Below, one piece after another: positions 35,177 to 43,333 of a stretch of DNA of 64,000 bases. A program made the translations under genes and the position numbers. The notes under the pieces are model-generated. The model searched no databases and was not told where the DNA came from. It saw only the letters and a program-made list of their open reading frames with translations. Origin of the DNA: Streptomyces sp. Tu 3180 (GTDB taxonomy: Bacteria > Actinomycetota > Actinomycetes > Streptomycetales > Streptomycetaceae); contig NZ_WOXS01000002.1 in assembly GCF_009852415.1 (NCBI RefSeq), positions 7,046,001 through 7,110,000 on the forward strand, given 5' to 3'. Within the stretch, counting starts at the first letter, position 1. Every line of letters starts with the position of its first letter.

Positions 35177-38100
35177 ATGCCGAAGCGCGCACGACGGGTC
35201 GATGTGCTTGCTGTGGAACAGCGGGCGGTCGACCACGCCTACCGCTGCCTGGAACGCACACGGCGTGAGGCCGAGCGGCTCAAAGGAGTGGCCGCCGCCG
35301 CCAGCGGCAAGGACGCGATCGACGTCAACCGGACGTGGCAGCGCGAACTGGACCGCCTCGACCTCGGTCGCAACGCCCTCGTGTTCATGCGGGCCGACGT
35401 CGACGAGGGGACCGGCCGCGAGACGGTGTACATCGGACGGCGAGCCGTGTTCGACGAGGAGCACAACCCCGCCGTCATCTCCTGGAACGCCCCCGCCGCG
35501 ATCAAGTGGAGGCTCACCAGCGAGCAGGAACCGGGAGACGTGCGCCTGCTGCGCCGGATCGTCTGCGACGAACGGGTCGTCCAGCGGTACTTCGACCTGC
35601 ACGGGACGGACGGTGCGAGCCCGTCGTCCCCGACCGCGCGGGGGGAGCGGGAGCGGACCGCGGAGTCGGGCGCCGAGGGCGGGACCACCGAACACGGCGG
35701 GCAGGTCCACGGTCCCGGGGAGGCCGAAGAGGCCGAGGGGCCGGAGTGGAACGACCCGCTGCTCGACGAGCTGGACCGGGCGCGCGACGGCGCCATGCAC
35801 GACATCGTCGAGACGATCCAGCGGGACCAGCTCCGACTCGTCTCGGAGCAGCCCCGGGGCGTGCTGGTCGTCCAGGGCGGCCCGGGCACCGGAAAGACCG
35901 CCGTGGGCATGCACCGCGTGAGCTGGCTGCTCGACAACCGGCACGTGACACCGGACGACATCCTGGTGGTCGGACCGAGCCGCGGGTTCCTGGACTACGC
36001 GGGCAGGGCCCTGGTCGAGCTGGGCAGCAGGGGCGTGACCATGCTCGAACTGCCCGCGCTGTGGTCGGGCGGGAGGGCCCGCCGTGACCGGCACGAGGTC
36101 GCCGTCGTGAAGTCCGACGCGCGGATGGCCCGCGTCCTGCAGCGCGCCGTCGACCACCACACCACCACGGCGGCCGAACGCCTCGAAGCACTCGTCGGCG
36201 GTCCGGAGTTCGTCTTCGAACTCCGCCGCCGGGAAGTCGTCGTGCCCGTCGCGGAGATCGCGGCCGTCGCGGCGGACGCCCTCGCCGGCGACAGTCCCTA
36301 CCGCGTGCGCCGGGAACGCTGTGTCCAGCGGCTCGTGCACCACCTCACCCAGGCCTACGTCGGCTTGCTCCCGGGACCGGCCGACACCGACTACTTCGCG
36401 GAGATACGGCAGCTGCGTCCCGTCACCCGGCTGCTGCGCCGCGTCGCCCCCGAGCTCTCGGCCCGCGACGTGCTGCGCCGGCTCCTCTCCGGCGGCGCGG
36501 CCCTGGCCGCGGCGGCCGAGGGGATCCTGACTCCCGCGGAGCAGGCGGCCCTCGTGGCCCAGGAGGACGGCCACCCCCGTGCCCGGACGACCGGGGAGCA
36601 CAGCCTCGAGGACCTGGTCTGCCTGGACGAGCTGGAGTACCTGCTGTCCGGGCGCCCCGAGCGGACCTACGGCCATGTCGTCGTGGACGAGGCGCAGGAC
36701 CTCACGCCGATGCAGGCGCGCTCGCTGTCGCGCCGCTGCCCCGGCGGATCCATGACCATCCTGGGAGACCTCGCCCAGGCGACCGGCCCCTTCCCCTACC
36801 AGGACTGGGAGGAGCTCGGCACGACGCTCACCGGCAGGGACGGCTGGCGCGTGACGGAACTGCTGACCGGATTCCGCGTGCCCGGTGAGGTCATGGACTA
36901 CGTGCGGCCCCTCGGCGCGCACTGCGCACCAGGGGTCGGGGTCCCCGACTCCGTACGGCGGACGGGCACCGAGGTGGACGTCGTGCGGGGCGACGACCCG
37001 GCACAGCGTGCCGTCGAGCGCGCGCTGACCCTCGCGACGGGCCCGAACGGCGCGGACCGGGACCGGACCACCGTGGTGATCGTCCCCGACACGGCTTCGT
37101 GGAAGGAGACCGTGGCCGCCGCCGTCTCCGAGCAGGAGTCGGTCTCGGTGCTCACCGCCGAGGAAGCCAAGGGACTCGAGTTCGACCACGTCGTCGTGGC
37201 CGAACCGGCGGCGATCGTCGCGGACGACCCGGCCGGACCCCGTCGCCTGTACGTGGCCCTCACCCGGTGCACCCAGTCCCTGACGGTGGTGCACCGGCGG
37301 CCCCTGCCCCGGTGGATCGGCGGGCCGGTGAACCCCGTGCCCACCCCCAAGCAGTTCCTGGCGCAGGTCAGCAGGAGGAAGAGCCCGCAGGGGACGTCCG
37401 GCCTGTGCACCCGGTACCGGTCGGACGGCACACGGTGCGCCAACGAGACACGGCAGGCGGACGGATGGTGCCGGCAGCCGGGATGCGGAGGGTTCCGCAC
37501 GGCGGAGCCCGCGCCCCTCGGCCGGAGCGACTACCTCGGCGTGCCCAGGGACGAGGTGACGGAGACACGGCTCGAACTCACACCCGAACAGATCGCCGAC
37601 ATCCGCATCACCTCGGCCGCGTGCGGCGCCTTCGTGGTCCGGCACCGGGGCAGTCTCGGTGAGGCGGCCGTGGAACTCCACGCGATGCTCGCCCCGTTCC
37701 TGGCCGGAGGCCGCCACTTCCGTTCCCCGGACGGGTGGCTCCTGGACCTGGAGGGCTACCGCCTCGTACTCGACGCCGACGCGCGAGCCGTGAAGGCGTA
37801 CGTCACGGGTCACCCGGAACGCAGCTACGCGCAGGTGGCCGCAGGAGTCCCCTCGCGAGTGGGACAGCAGGCGCGGGGGGAGCGGCGATCGGCTCTCACA
37901 CCTCCGGAGGCCGAGCCGGGCGCGGCCCTGGCCGACGACGCCGCCGTGCGCGCGGTGAACCCGGACGAACTCCACGCCACTCAGGGCGCCTGCATCACCT
38001 TCGAGCGGCTCTCCCCGTCCGGACACTTGCCGGATGACGCGTTCATGCGAAGGCTCCGGGAAGAACTCGCGGCAGACCTCTCGACGGGCCGGATCGAGCG

Positions 38101-38749
38101 GGTGGGGAACCGCCTGGTCGTCGAGGGCGAGCGCCACCAGTGGTGGCTGCGGTCTGACGGCCGGGTACTGACGACGGTCCGCAGAGCCGGGAGCGAGATC
38201 TACCGGGGATTCGAGGCACGGGAAGCCGACGATCCCGCACGTGAAGGGGAGGACATGCCGACGACCGGCATCAGGGAAGAGGCCGCGAGCGGCGTCACGG
38301 CGCCGAGCGGTGATCCCGGCCTGGCCGACATGGTCGCGGAGCGCGAACGATCGGCTCGGGCCGACCGTGTGCACGAGAGCCTGCGGCACAGGCTGCTGGC
38401 CGACCTCTACGAGGGCTTCGAGGACGTGGGGGACACCGCGCACGTCGACGCGTGGATCCACGGGCCAGACGGCACCGCCCTCTTCGAGGTGCTGGCCGAC
38501 GGCGCGCCGACGTACGGGCGGATCCGCGAGGCGGCCCTGCACCTGCTGGAGGCCTCCAGCCTGCACCCCCAGGAGCCCGCCGAGTACCTGGTCGTCGTGC
38601 TCCGGGAGCCACCGGCCGAGCCGTGGGCCGTCGGCGCCTGCGACCGTGCATTCAGCGTGGACCTGGCCTGGCGGGACGGTGACGCGTGGGCCGGACCCGG
38701 CGCACGGCACATCCGGCACACGTCGCCGGACGAGTACGCCGTGTCGTGA
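35177..38749 (+). CDS. HelD-like SF1 helicase with extra Zn-finger and nuclease-like domains
   Basis: 1190 residues from the ATG at 35177. The N-terminal coiled coil (VEQRAVDHAYRCLERTRREA) and VYIGRRAVFDEEHNPAVISW followed by NAPAAIKWRL are typical of HelD, the ATPase that removes stalled RNA polymerase. Walker A GGPGTGKT is at about 235, VVDEAQDL near 502, and motif VI YVALTRCTQSL. Unlike HelD it continues for ~450 residues: a four-Cys cluster (CTRYRSDGTRC, then C and C, about 743-771), a region of unknown fold, and near 1095-1170 a VDAWIHGPDGTALFEVLADG block resembling a PD-(D/E)XK nuclease with the lysine of EVK replaced by leucine, so perhaps inactive. It is the first gene of the block leading to the Hsp70-NYN gene; a 98-base gap separates it from the next. 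Confidence 0.8.
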   Translation: MPKRARRVDVLAVEQRAVDHAYRCLERTRREAERLKGVAAAASGKDAIDVNRTWQRELDRLDLGRNALVFMRADVDEGTGRETVYIGRRAVFDEEHNPAVISWNAPAAIKWRLTSEQEPGDVRLLRRIVCDERVVQRYFDLHGTDGASPSSPTARGERERTAESGAEGGTTEHGGQVHGPGEAEEAEGPEWNDPLLDELDRARDGAMHDIVETIQRDQLRLVSEQPRGVLVVQGGPGTGKTAVGMHRVSWLLDNRHVTPDDILVVGPSRGFLDYAGRALVELGSRGVTMLELPALWSGGRARRDRHEVAVVKSDARMARVLQRAVDHHTTTAAERLEALVGGPEFVFELRRREVVVPVAEIAAVAADALAGDSPYRVRRERCVQRLVHHLTQAYVGLLPGPADTDYFAEIRQLRPVTRLLRRVAPELSARDVLRRLLSGGAALAAAAEGILTPAEQAALVAQEDGHPRARTTGEHSLEDLVCLDELEYLLSGRPERTYGHVVVDEAQDLTPMQARSLSRRCPGGSMTILGDLAQATGPFPYQDWEELGTTLTGRDGWRVTELLTGFRVPGEVMDYVRPLGAHCAPGVGVPDSVRRTGTEVDVVRGDDPAQRAVERALTLATGPNGADRDRTTVVIVPDTASWKETVAAAVSEQESVSVLTAEEAKGLEFDHVVVAEPAAIVADDPAGPRRLYVALTRCTQSLTVVHRRPLPRWIGGPVNPVPTPKQFLAQVSRRKSPQGTSGLCTRYRSDGTRCANETRQADGWCRQPGCGGFRTAEPAPLGRSDYLGVPRDEVTETRLELTPEQIADIRITSAACGAFVVRHRGSLGEAAVELHAMLAPFLAGGRHFRSPDGWLLDLEGYRLVLDADARAVKAYVTGHPERSYAQVAAGVPSRVGQQARGERRSALTPPEAEPGAALADDAAVRAVNPDELHATQGACITFERLSPSGHLPDDAFMRRLREELAADLSTGRIERVGNRLVVEGERHQWWLRSDGRVLTTVRRAGSEIYRGFEAREADDPAREGEDMPTTGIREEAASGVTAPSGDPGLADMVAERERSARADRVHESLRHRLLADLYEGFEDVGDTAHVDAWIHGPDGTALFEVLADGAPTYGRIREAALHLLEASSLHPQEPAEYLVVVLREPPAEPWAVGACDRAFSVDLAWRDGDAWAGPGARHIRHTSPDEYAVS

Positions 38750-38847
38750 CGCCGGTGGCGACGCCGGTCGAGAAGCGGGGAAGTACCGGACGGCGGACTC
38801 GTGTCCGTCGAGGGGCGAAACGTCCCGGGCAAGTGATGTGAGAACAG

Positions 38848-40542
38848 ATGACACATGAGGAACGGCCGGACACCGGCCCTGAGCTGGACGCCTCGATGTC
38901 CCGGTCGGAGATGGTCGAGGCATGGCGTGAGCGGCGCCGCGCACGGCGCACCCGGCCGGACACCGCCGCCCCGGGGACGACCGGCCCGGACGGGTTCGCC
39001 CTGCGCAGATGGCGCAGGGCCGGTGTGTTCGGCGCGGACGCGGTGCAACGCGTGGAACGGTTTCTGACCGACCTCGCCCGGACTCCCTCCGGTGCGGGAG
39101 AAGAGCCCGAATGGGCACTGGGCACACTGCGCCAGTGCCTTGAGGGCGACCCGGTCGCGCAGTTGCCCTCCGCCGTCCGCGCCGTCCTGGAGAACCGTGC
39201 GGCCGGTGACACGGTGGCGGCCATGACCCTGATCCACGAGTGCGGGCTGCCCTGGCTGACACCGCACGGTCAGGTGCGGCTCGAGCACCTCATGGGCTCC
39301 GCGCCCACCGTGCTGCCGCGGGAGACCCGCCCCTCGGTGTCCGAGGACGTCTCGGGGGCCTTCGCCCTGCAGTACGCCCTCCGCTACGACGAACTCACCG
39401 CACTGCCGCGCAACCTGCGCACCCGGGCCCTGCCCTGGGCGCCCCTCGGGGTCGTCGACGACCTGATCGACGCCGAGCTGATCACCCGGGACGACGAGCC
39501 CTGGAGGCTGCGCTCGGACCGGCGAGAACGGGACTACCTGAAGGCCCGGCTCGCGCCCGAACTGGCGGACCGGGACACCGCCGAGGCGCTCGGGTGGCAG
39601 CAGTTCCTGCAACGGCAGCGGTTCCTCGACGGAGAGTACGAGGAGGGTGAGGAAGGAGACCTCTACGACCTGCTCCAGCGGGCCGCGGAGGGCGATACGA
39701 CCGTCCTCAAGGAACTCGAGTACGCCCTCCCGCGCACCCTCGTGCTGAAGCTGCGCCATGTCAAGGACGGGGCCCTCACCGGAAACTGGGAGCCGGATGT
39801 GCTGGCCGACCGCGGGCTGTGGCGGCTCATGTCGGCTCTGTGGGAGCCGAAGGCCGCCGTCCAGCCCCGGCGCAGTGCCTTCCACGCCCTGGCGGCGCTG
39901 CGCCATGCCTACGACTCCATCTGCGCAGGCGACTTCAAGAGGGCCAGGGCCCAGGTGAACAAGTTCCTGGAACACGCAGGCGGGGACCCACTGCAGAACG
40001 CCGAGGCGCGCAACATGTCCGCCTACCTGGCGCTCCTGGACGAGGACCTGGACAGTGCGCTCACCGCCCTGACCCGTGTCCTCCCCCTCCAGCCGGCAGC
40101 GGAGTCCAACCTGGCCCTCGTCACACGACGGCAGGCCATGCCGCGCAACGACCGGCCGCATCCCTCCAACCCGTACCTGGAACTCGGCCTGCCCAACCAG
40201 TCGGCCGTCTGGAAACAGCGGTACCGGGACCTTCGGCGCGAATTCGCCGACGACCGCGAGGAAGCGGCCCGGCTCAACCGGGCCATGCGCCGCATCCAAC
40301 AGGCCGAACAGCGTGAAGACTGGTCGGACTTCTTCGTCCTGCCGCTGGACGCATCGGTGTTCGCGTTTCCCGACGACCCGCCCGCCACCCTGGTACCACC
40401 GGTCGAGCCGATGCCCCGGCAGACGGCCTCTCACGACCCCGGCGACGCGGAAGCCATTCGCCGCCGAGCGGTCGCCGACCTCCTCCCCACCCTCCTCAAC
40501 GCGCCCCGGCGCCCGGATCACCAGCACAGGACGACGACATGA
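38848..40542 (+). CDS. J-domain-like co-chaperone protein with helical repeats
   Basis: 564 residues. Most of the protein is helical; residues ~340-425 look TPR-like (SAFHALAALRHAYDSICAGD; FLEHAGGDPLQNAEARNMSA; LTALTRVLPLQPAAESN). At about 441-490, NPYLELGLPNQSAVWKQRYR followed by DLRREFADDREEAARLNRAM matches the helix I-II-III pattern of a DnaJ domain (xPYxxLGL, YRxLxxxF, D, then A-x-L-N-xA), but the HPD tripeptide that triggers Hsp70 ATP hydrolysis is missing. Because GrpE-like and Hsp70 genes follow directly, a co-chaperone role is likely. The stop overlaps the next start (ATGA). The J-domain call rests on my reading of the pattern and context. Confidence 0.65.
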   Translation: MTHEERPDTGPELDASMSRSEMVEAWRERRRARRTRPDTAAPGTTGPDGFALRRWRRAGVFGADAVQRVERFLTDLARTPSGAGEEPEWALGTLRQCLEGDPVAQLPSAVRAVLENRAAGDTVAAMTLIHECGLPWLTPHGQVRLEHLMGSAPTVLPRETRPSVSEDVSGAFALQYALRYDELTALPRNLRTRALPWAPLGVVDDLIDAELITRDDEPWRLRSDRRERDYLKARLAPELADRDTAEALGWQQFLQRQRFLDGEYEEGEEGDLYDLLQRAAEGDTTVLKELEYALPRTLVLKLRHVKDGALTGNWEPDVLADRGLWRLMSALWEPKAAVQPRRSAFHALAALRHAYDSICAGDFKRARAQVNKFLEHAGGDPLQNAEARNMSAYLALLDEDLDSALTALTRVLPLQPAAESNLALVTRRQAMPRNDRPHPSNPYLELGLPNQSAVWKQRYRDLRREFADDREEAARLNRAMRRIQQAEQREDWSDFFVLPLDASVFAFPDDPPATLVPPVEPMPRQTASHDPGDAEAIRRRAVADLLPTLLNAPRRPDHQHRTTT

Positions 40543-41105
40543 GCAGCATGGCGCCCAAGAAGCCCACCGGCCTCAAAGCAAGGAGGGAGGCCCGGGCCTG
40601 GAAAGCGGAGATGGAACTCCGTACGTACCGGCCCGAACAACTGCTCAACCCGGCGGAACTGCTGGCGCAGTTCACCGAGAGGGCCCGGGAACTGCTGGAA
40701 CAGGTACCGGACGCACACCGCCCCAGCAGCGCCGAAGTGACTTCGGCACTGCGCCAGGCCGTTCTCGAGGCGTTCAGGACACGGGAACAGTACGTGGCAC
40801 GGCTGGTCGAAACGGACGTCACCGGTTGGGAGGCCGGAACGTCCGCGATGAGTCTGCGCCGCGCCATCCGGACATCGCTGGTCGACTCCGGGGTTCGCGT
40901 CGTCGAGTCGAGCGACGAGCGGGAGCACTTCGTGGTGGTCGAGGGCGAGGGCGACGGCTTCGAGGTCGTTCGTCCGGCCTACGTGGACCAGGCCACCGGA
41001 AAGCTGATCCTCTCCGGCCAGCTGCGCCGCGTGTTCGTCCCGGGTCAGCGGGCTGACGGTGAAACCGGTGTCCAGGACGCCACGACGACGGAGGAGAAGC
41101 CGTGA
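40539..41105 (+). CDS. GrpE-like nucleotide exchange factor
   Basis: 188 residues. A basic leader and a long N-terminal helix (PAELLAQFTERARELLEQVP; FRTREQYVARLV) are followed by a beta head: RTSLVDSGVRVVESSDEREH, then VVEGEGDGFEVVRPAYVD and ATGKLILSGQLRRVF. This follows the GrpE plan of a coiled coil, then L-x2-x-GV-x2-I and a terminal V-x2-V-x-PGY-x-L-x-G-x-VLRPA strand, though highly diverged. It overlaps both neighbours by four bases (ATGA upstream, GTGA downstream) and lies directly before an Hsp70 gene, which strongly supports the reading. It would release ADP from the fused Hsp70-NYN rather than the housekeeping DnaK. Confidence 0.65.
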   Translation: MSSMAPKKPTGLKARREARAWKAEMELRTYRPEQLLNPAELLAQFTERARELLEQVPDAHRPSSAEVTSALRQAVLEAFRTREQYVARLVETDVTGWEAGTSAMSLRRAIRTSLVDSGVRVVESSDEREHFVVVEGEGDGFEVVRPAYVDQATGKLILSGQLRRVFVPGQRADGETGVQDATTTEEKP

Positions 41106-43150
41106 CCGCCACCGGAATCGACTTCGGCACCACCAACTCCGTGGTGGCCCAGTGGCAGGGCGACGACGTGGAGGTGCTGCCGCTCGACGCGCACCACCTC
41201 GACGCCGACTGGCGCCGTCCCGGTTTCGACCTGCTCTTCCCCTCGGTGGTCGGGATGAGTTCGCTGCGCAGCGGTCCCCTCTTCGGATGGGAGGCGAAAC
41301 TGCGCTCCGAGGAGGCCGCCGAGGCGTGCAAGCGTCTCCTCAAGAGCGACGAGTACGTCAACGTGCAGGACCGCCGCTTCGCGGCCACCACCGTGGCGGC
41401 CGGTGTCTTCACCGCCATGAAGGACGGTGCGCGGCACAACCTCACCGAGATCGACCGGGCCGTGATCACGGTGCCCGCGAACGCCACCGGTGCTGCCCGG
41501 TACCGGACGCGCGCCGCGGCCCGTTTCGCCGGTATCGACGTCCAGGCGCTCCTCAACGAGCCGACGGCCGCCGCCATGTCGTACGCGCACGACATGCGCG
41601 AGGACATGCAGATCCTCGTGTTCGACTGGGGCGGAGGGACCATCGACGTCACCGTCCTCGACTACGTGGACGGGTTCTTCGAGGAGCGCGCCTCGCGGGG
41701 CGTCACGGAGCTCGGCGGTCTCGAGATCGACCGGCGGTTGCGCGGACTGGTTCTGGAGAGGGCGCCGGCACGGCGCGCATGGACGCCGGCGCAGGAGCGT
41801 CAGTTCCGGCTCGACGTCGAGCGCAGCAAGATCCTGCTGTCCTCCCAGCCCTCCGTGAAGATCCGTACGCCGGACGACAGGGAGGTGGAGATCTTCCAGG
41901 GGGAACTGGAGGAGGCGATCACGGACCTCGTCGACCGTGCCCTCGCCCCGGTGGAGGAGTGCCTCCGGGATCTGCACATGGCCCCGCTCGACGTCGACGA
42001 CGTCCTCATGATCGGCGGCACCAGCCAGATCCCGAGCGTCCGTGCGGCGGTCGCGGAGGCCCTGCAGACGGAACCCGTCCCGACCCACCTGTGCGATCCG
42101 ATGACCGCCGTGGCACGGGGCGCGGCCATCGCCGCGGCCGTCCTGGCGAAGGAGGCGCCCGGCGTCATCCAGGTGGCCAACAGCCACGCACTGGGGACCG
42201 TGACCAAGAAGCCCGACGGGCGTCGGCAGTTCAGCGAGATCATCCCCAGGAACTCGCCGTTGCCCTGGAGCGAGCGGAAGAGCTACACGCCCACCCGCGA
42301 CTACGAGCGCAAGCTCACGGTGGAGATCTGGGAGGGCGACCCGGACAAGGAACTGGCCGACTCCGACAACGTTCAGCTCACCGAACTGACCCTCGAGTAC
42401 CCGACACCGCGCGTGCGCGAGGAATCCAGGTTCGACCTGGAGTACACGTACGACTCCGACGGCCTGCTGCACGTGAAGGCCACCTTGGAGCACACGGGTG
42501 AAGTCGTCGTCGACGAGGAGGTGAAAAGCTTCGGTTCCGGTGGGCCGACCCCGGAGGTGCGCAAGGAGCTCGACGACCTGCTCACGGTGAACCCCGCGTC
42601 GTCGCACATCCTGCCCGCCAACCGCTCCGACCCGCAGGATCGGCCCGTTCCGTCCCATTCCGGTGCGGGTGACTCCGGCCGGGGCGAAGAAGTGCACACC
42701 CTTGTGGTCGACGGTTCCAACCTGGCGTGGATCGGGCACTCGCCCGTCCGTCCCGGCGTCTACGAGGAGGAGGACCGACCGAGTTTCACCCAACTCCTCG
42801 GTGCCCGAGAAGCGTTGGCAGCCAAATATCCCCGAGCGGACATCCATGTCGTCGTGGATGCCACCTTCAGGCACAAAGTCGCCGAGGAGGAGAGAGCTGC
42901 CGTGACCGCCGCGCTCAGCAAGGGAGACATCCTCCAGCCGCCGGCCGGTACGGAGGGGAAGGGCGACGCCTTGGTCGTGGCCATCGCCGATGAGTCAGGT
43001 GCGGTCGTCGTCACCAACGACAACTACGTCGAACTGCAGAGCCGCTACCCGTGGTTGCGGGAGAACGGACGAGTTCTCGGGGCCACCCACACCAAGAACA
43101 GGTGGGTCTTCACTCCACGGACCTGCGTAGCACCACGGGGAAAGGGCTGA
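41102..43150 (+). CDS. Hsp70 (DnaK-like) fused to a NYN/PIN-type ribonuclease domain
   Basis: 682 residues. Residues 1-355 are an Hsp70 ATPase: phosphate 1 loop TGIDFGTTNSVV, NEPTAAAMSYAHD, phosphate 2 loop VFDWGGGTIDVTVLD, and adenosine loop IGGTSQIPSVR. Residues ~360-480 resemble the peptide-binding beta domain (IPRNSPLPWSERKSYTP; FDLEYTYDSDGLLHVKATLE). The normal alpha-helical lid is absent. After a linker, residues ~532-682 form a NYN/Zc3h12a-like domain: LVVDGSNLAWIG, VVVDATF, GKGDALVVAIADESGAVVVT and NDNYVEL provide the four aspartates expected of a metal-dependent RNase. Substrate binding or nucleotide state could therefore gate RNA cleavage. It is the last gene of the operon, with a GTGA overlap to the GrpE-like gene. 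I know of no characterised protein with this fusion; the family calls are firm, the function is inference. Confidence 0.85.
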   Translation: MTATGIDFGTTNSVVAQWQGDDVEVLPLDAHHLDADWRRPGFDLLFPSVVGMSSLRSGPLFGWEAKLRSEEAAEACKRLLKSDEYVNVQDRRFAATTVAAGVFTAMKDGARHNLTEIDRAVITVPANATGAARYRTRAAARFAGIDVQALLNEPTAAAMSYAHDMREDMQILVFDWGGGTIDVTVLDYVDGFFEERASRGVTELGGLEIDRRLRGLVLERAPARRAWTPAQERQFRLDVERSKILLSSQPSVKIRTPDDREVEIFQGELEEAITDLVDRALAPVEECLRDLHMAPLDVDDVLMIGGTSQIPSVRAAVAEALQTEPVPTHLCDPMTAVARGAAIAAAVLAKEAPGVIQVANSHALGTVTKKPDGRRQFSEIIPRNSPLPWSERKSYTPTRDYERKLTVEIWEGDPDKELADSDNVQLTELTLEYPTPRVREESRFDLEYTYDSDGLLHVKATLEHTGEVVVDEEVKSFGSGGPTPEVRKELDDLLTVNPASSHILPANRSDPQDRPVPSHSGAGDSGRGEEVHTLVVDGSNLAWIGHSPVRPGVYEEEDRPSFTQLLGAREALAAKYPRADIHVVVDATFRHKVAEEERAAVTAALSKGDILQPPAGTEGKGDALVVAIADESGAVVVTNDNYVELQSRYPWLRENGRVLGATHTKNRWVFTPRTCVAPRGKG

Positions 43151-43168
43151 GGAACCAGTCCGCAAGGC

Positions 43169-43195
43169 GGCCGGGCGGTTTCCACCCGCTCGGCC
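43169..43195. terminator. Terminator after the Hsp70-NYN gene
   Basis: GGCCGGGCGG (43169-43178) pairs with CCGCTCGGCC (43186-43195) with one G-T wobble and a 7-base loop, 18 bases after the stop. It separates the operon from the convergent kinase. Confidence 0.65.
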
Positions 43196-43333
43196 ACCGC
43201 TCGCCCGGGGCATGTCGTGCTGCTTCGACCGACCCCTTCCCGGACCGGGTAAACCGCGGGAACCCTCGAAGAAACTGCCACGTCCACCCGGTGTGCAGGA
43301 CACGCGACCGGGCGGTGTTCCGCGACGACGGCG

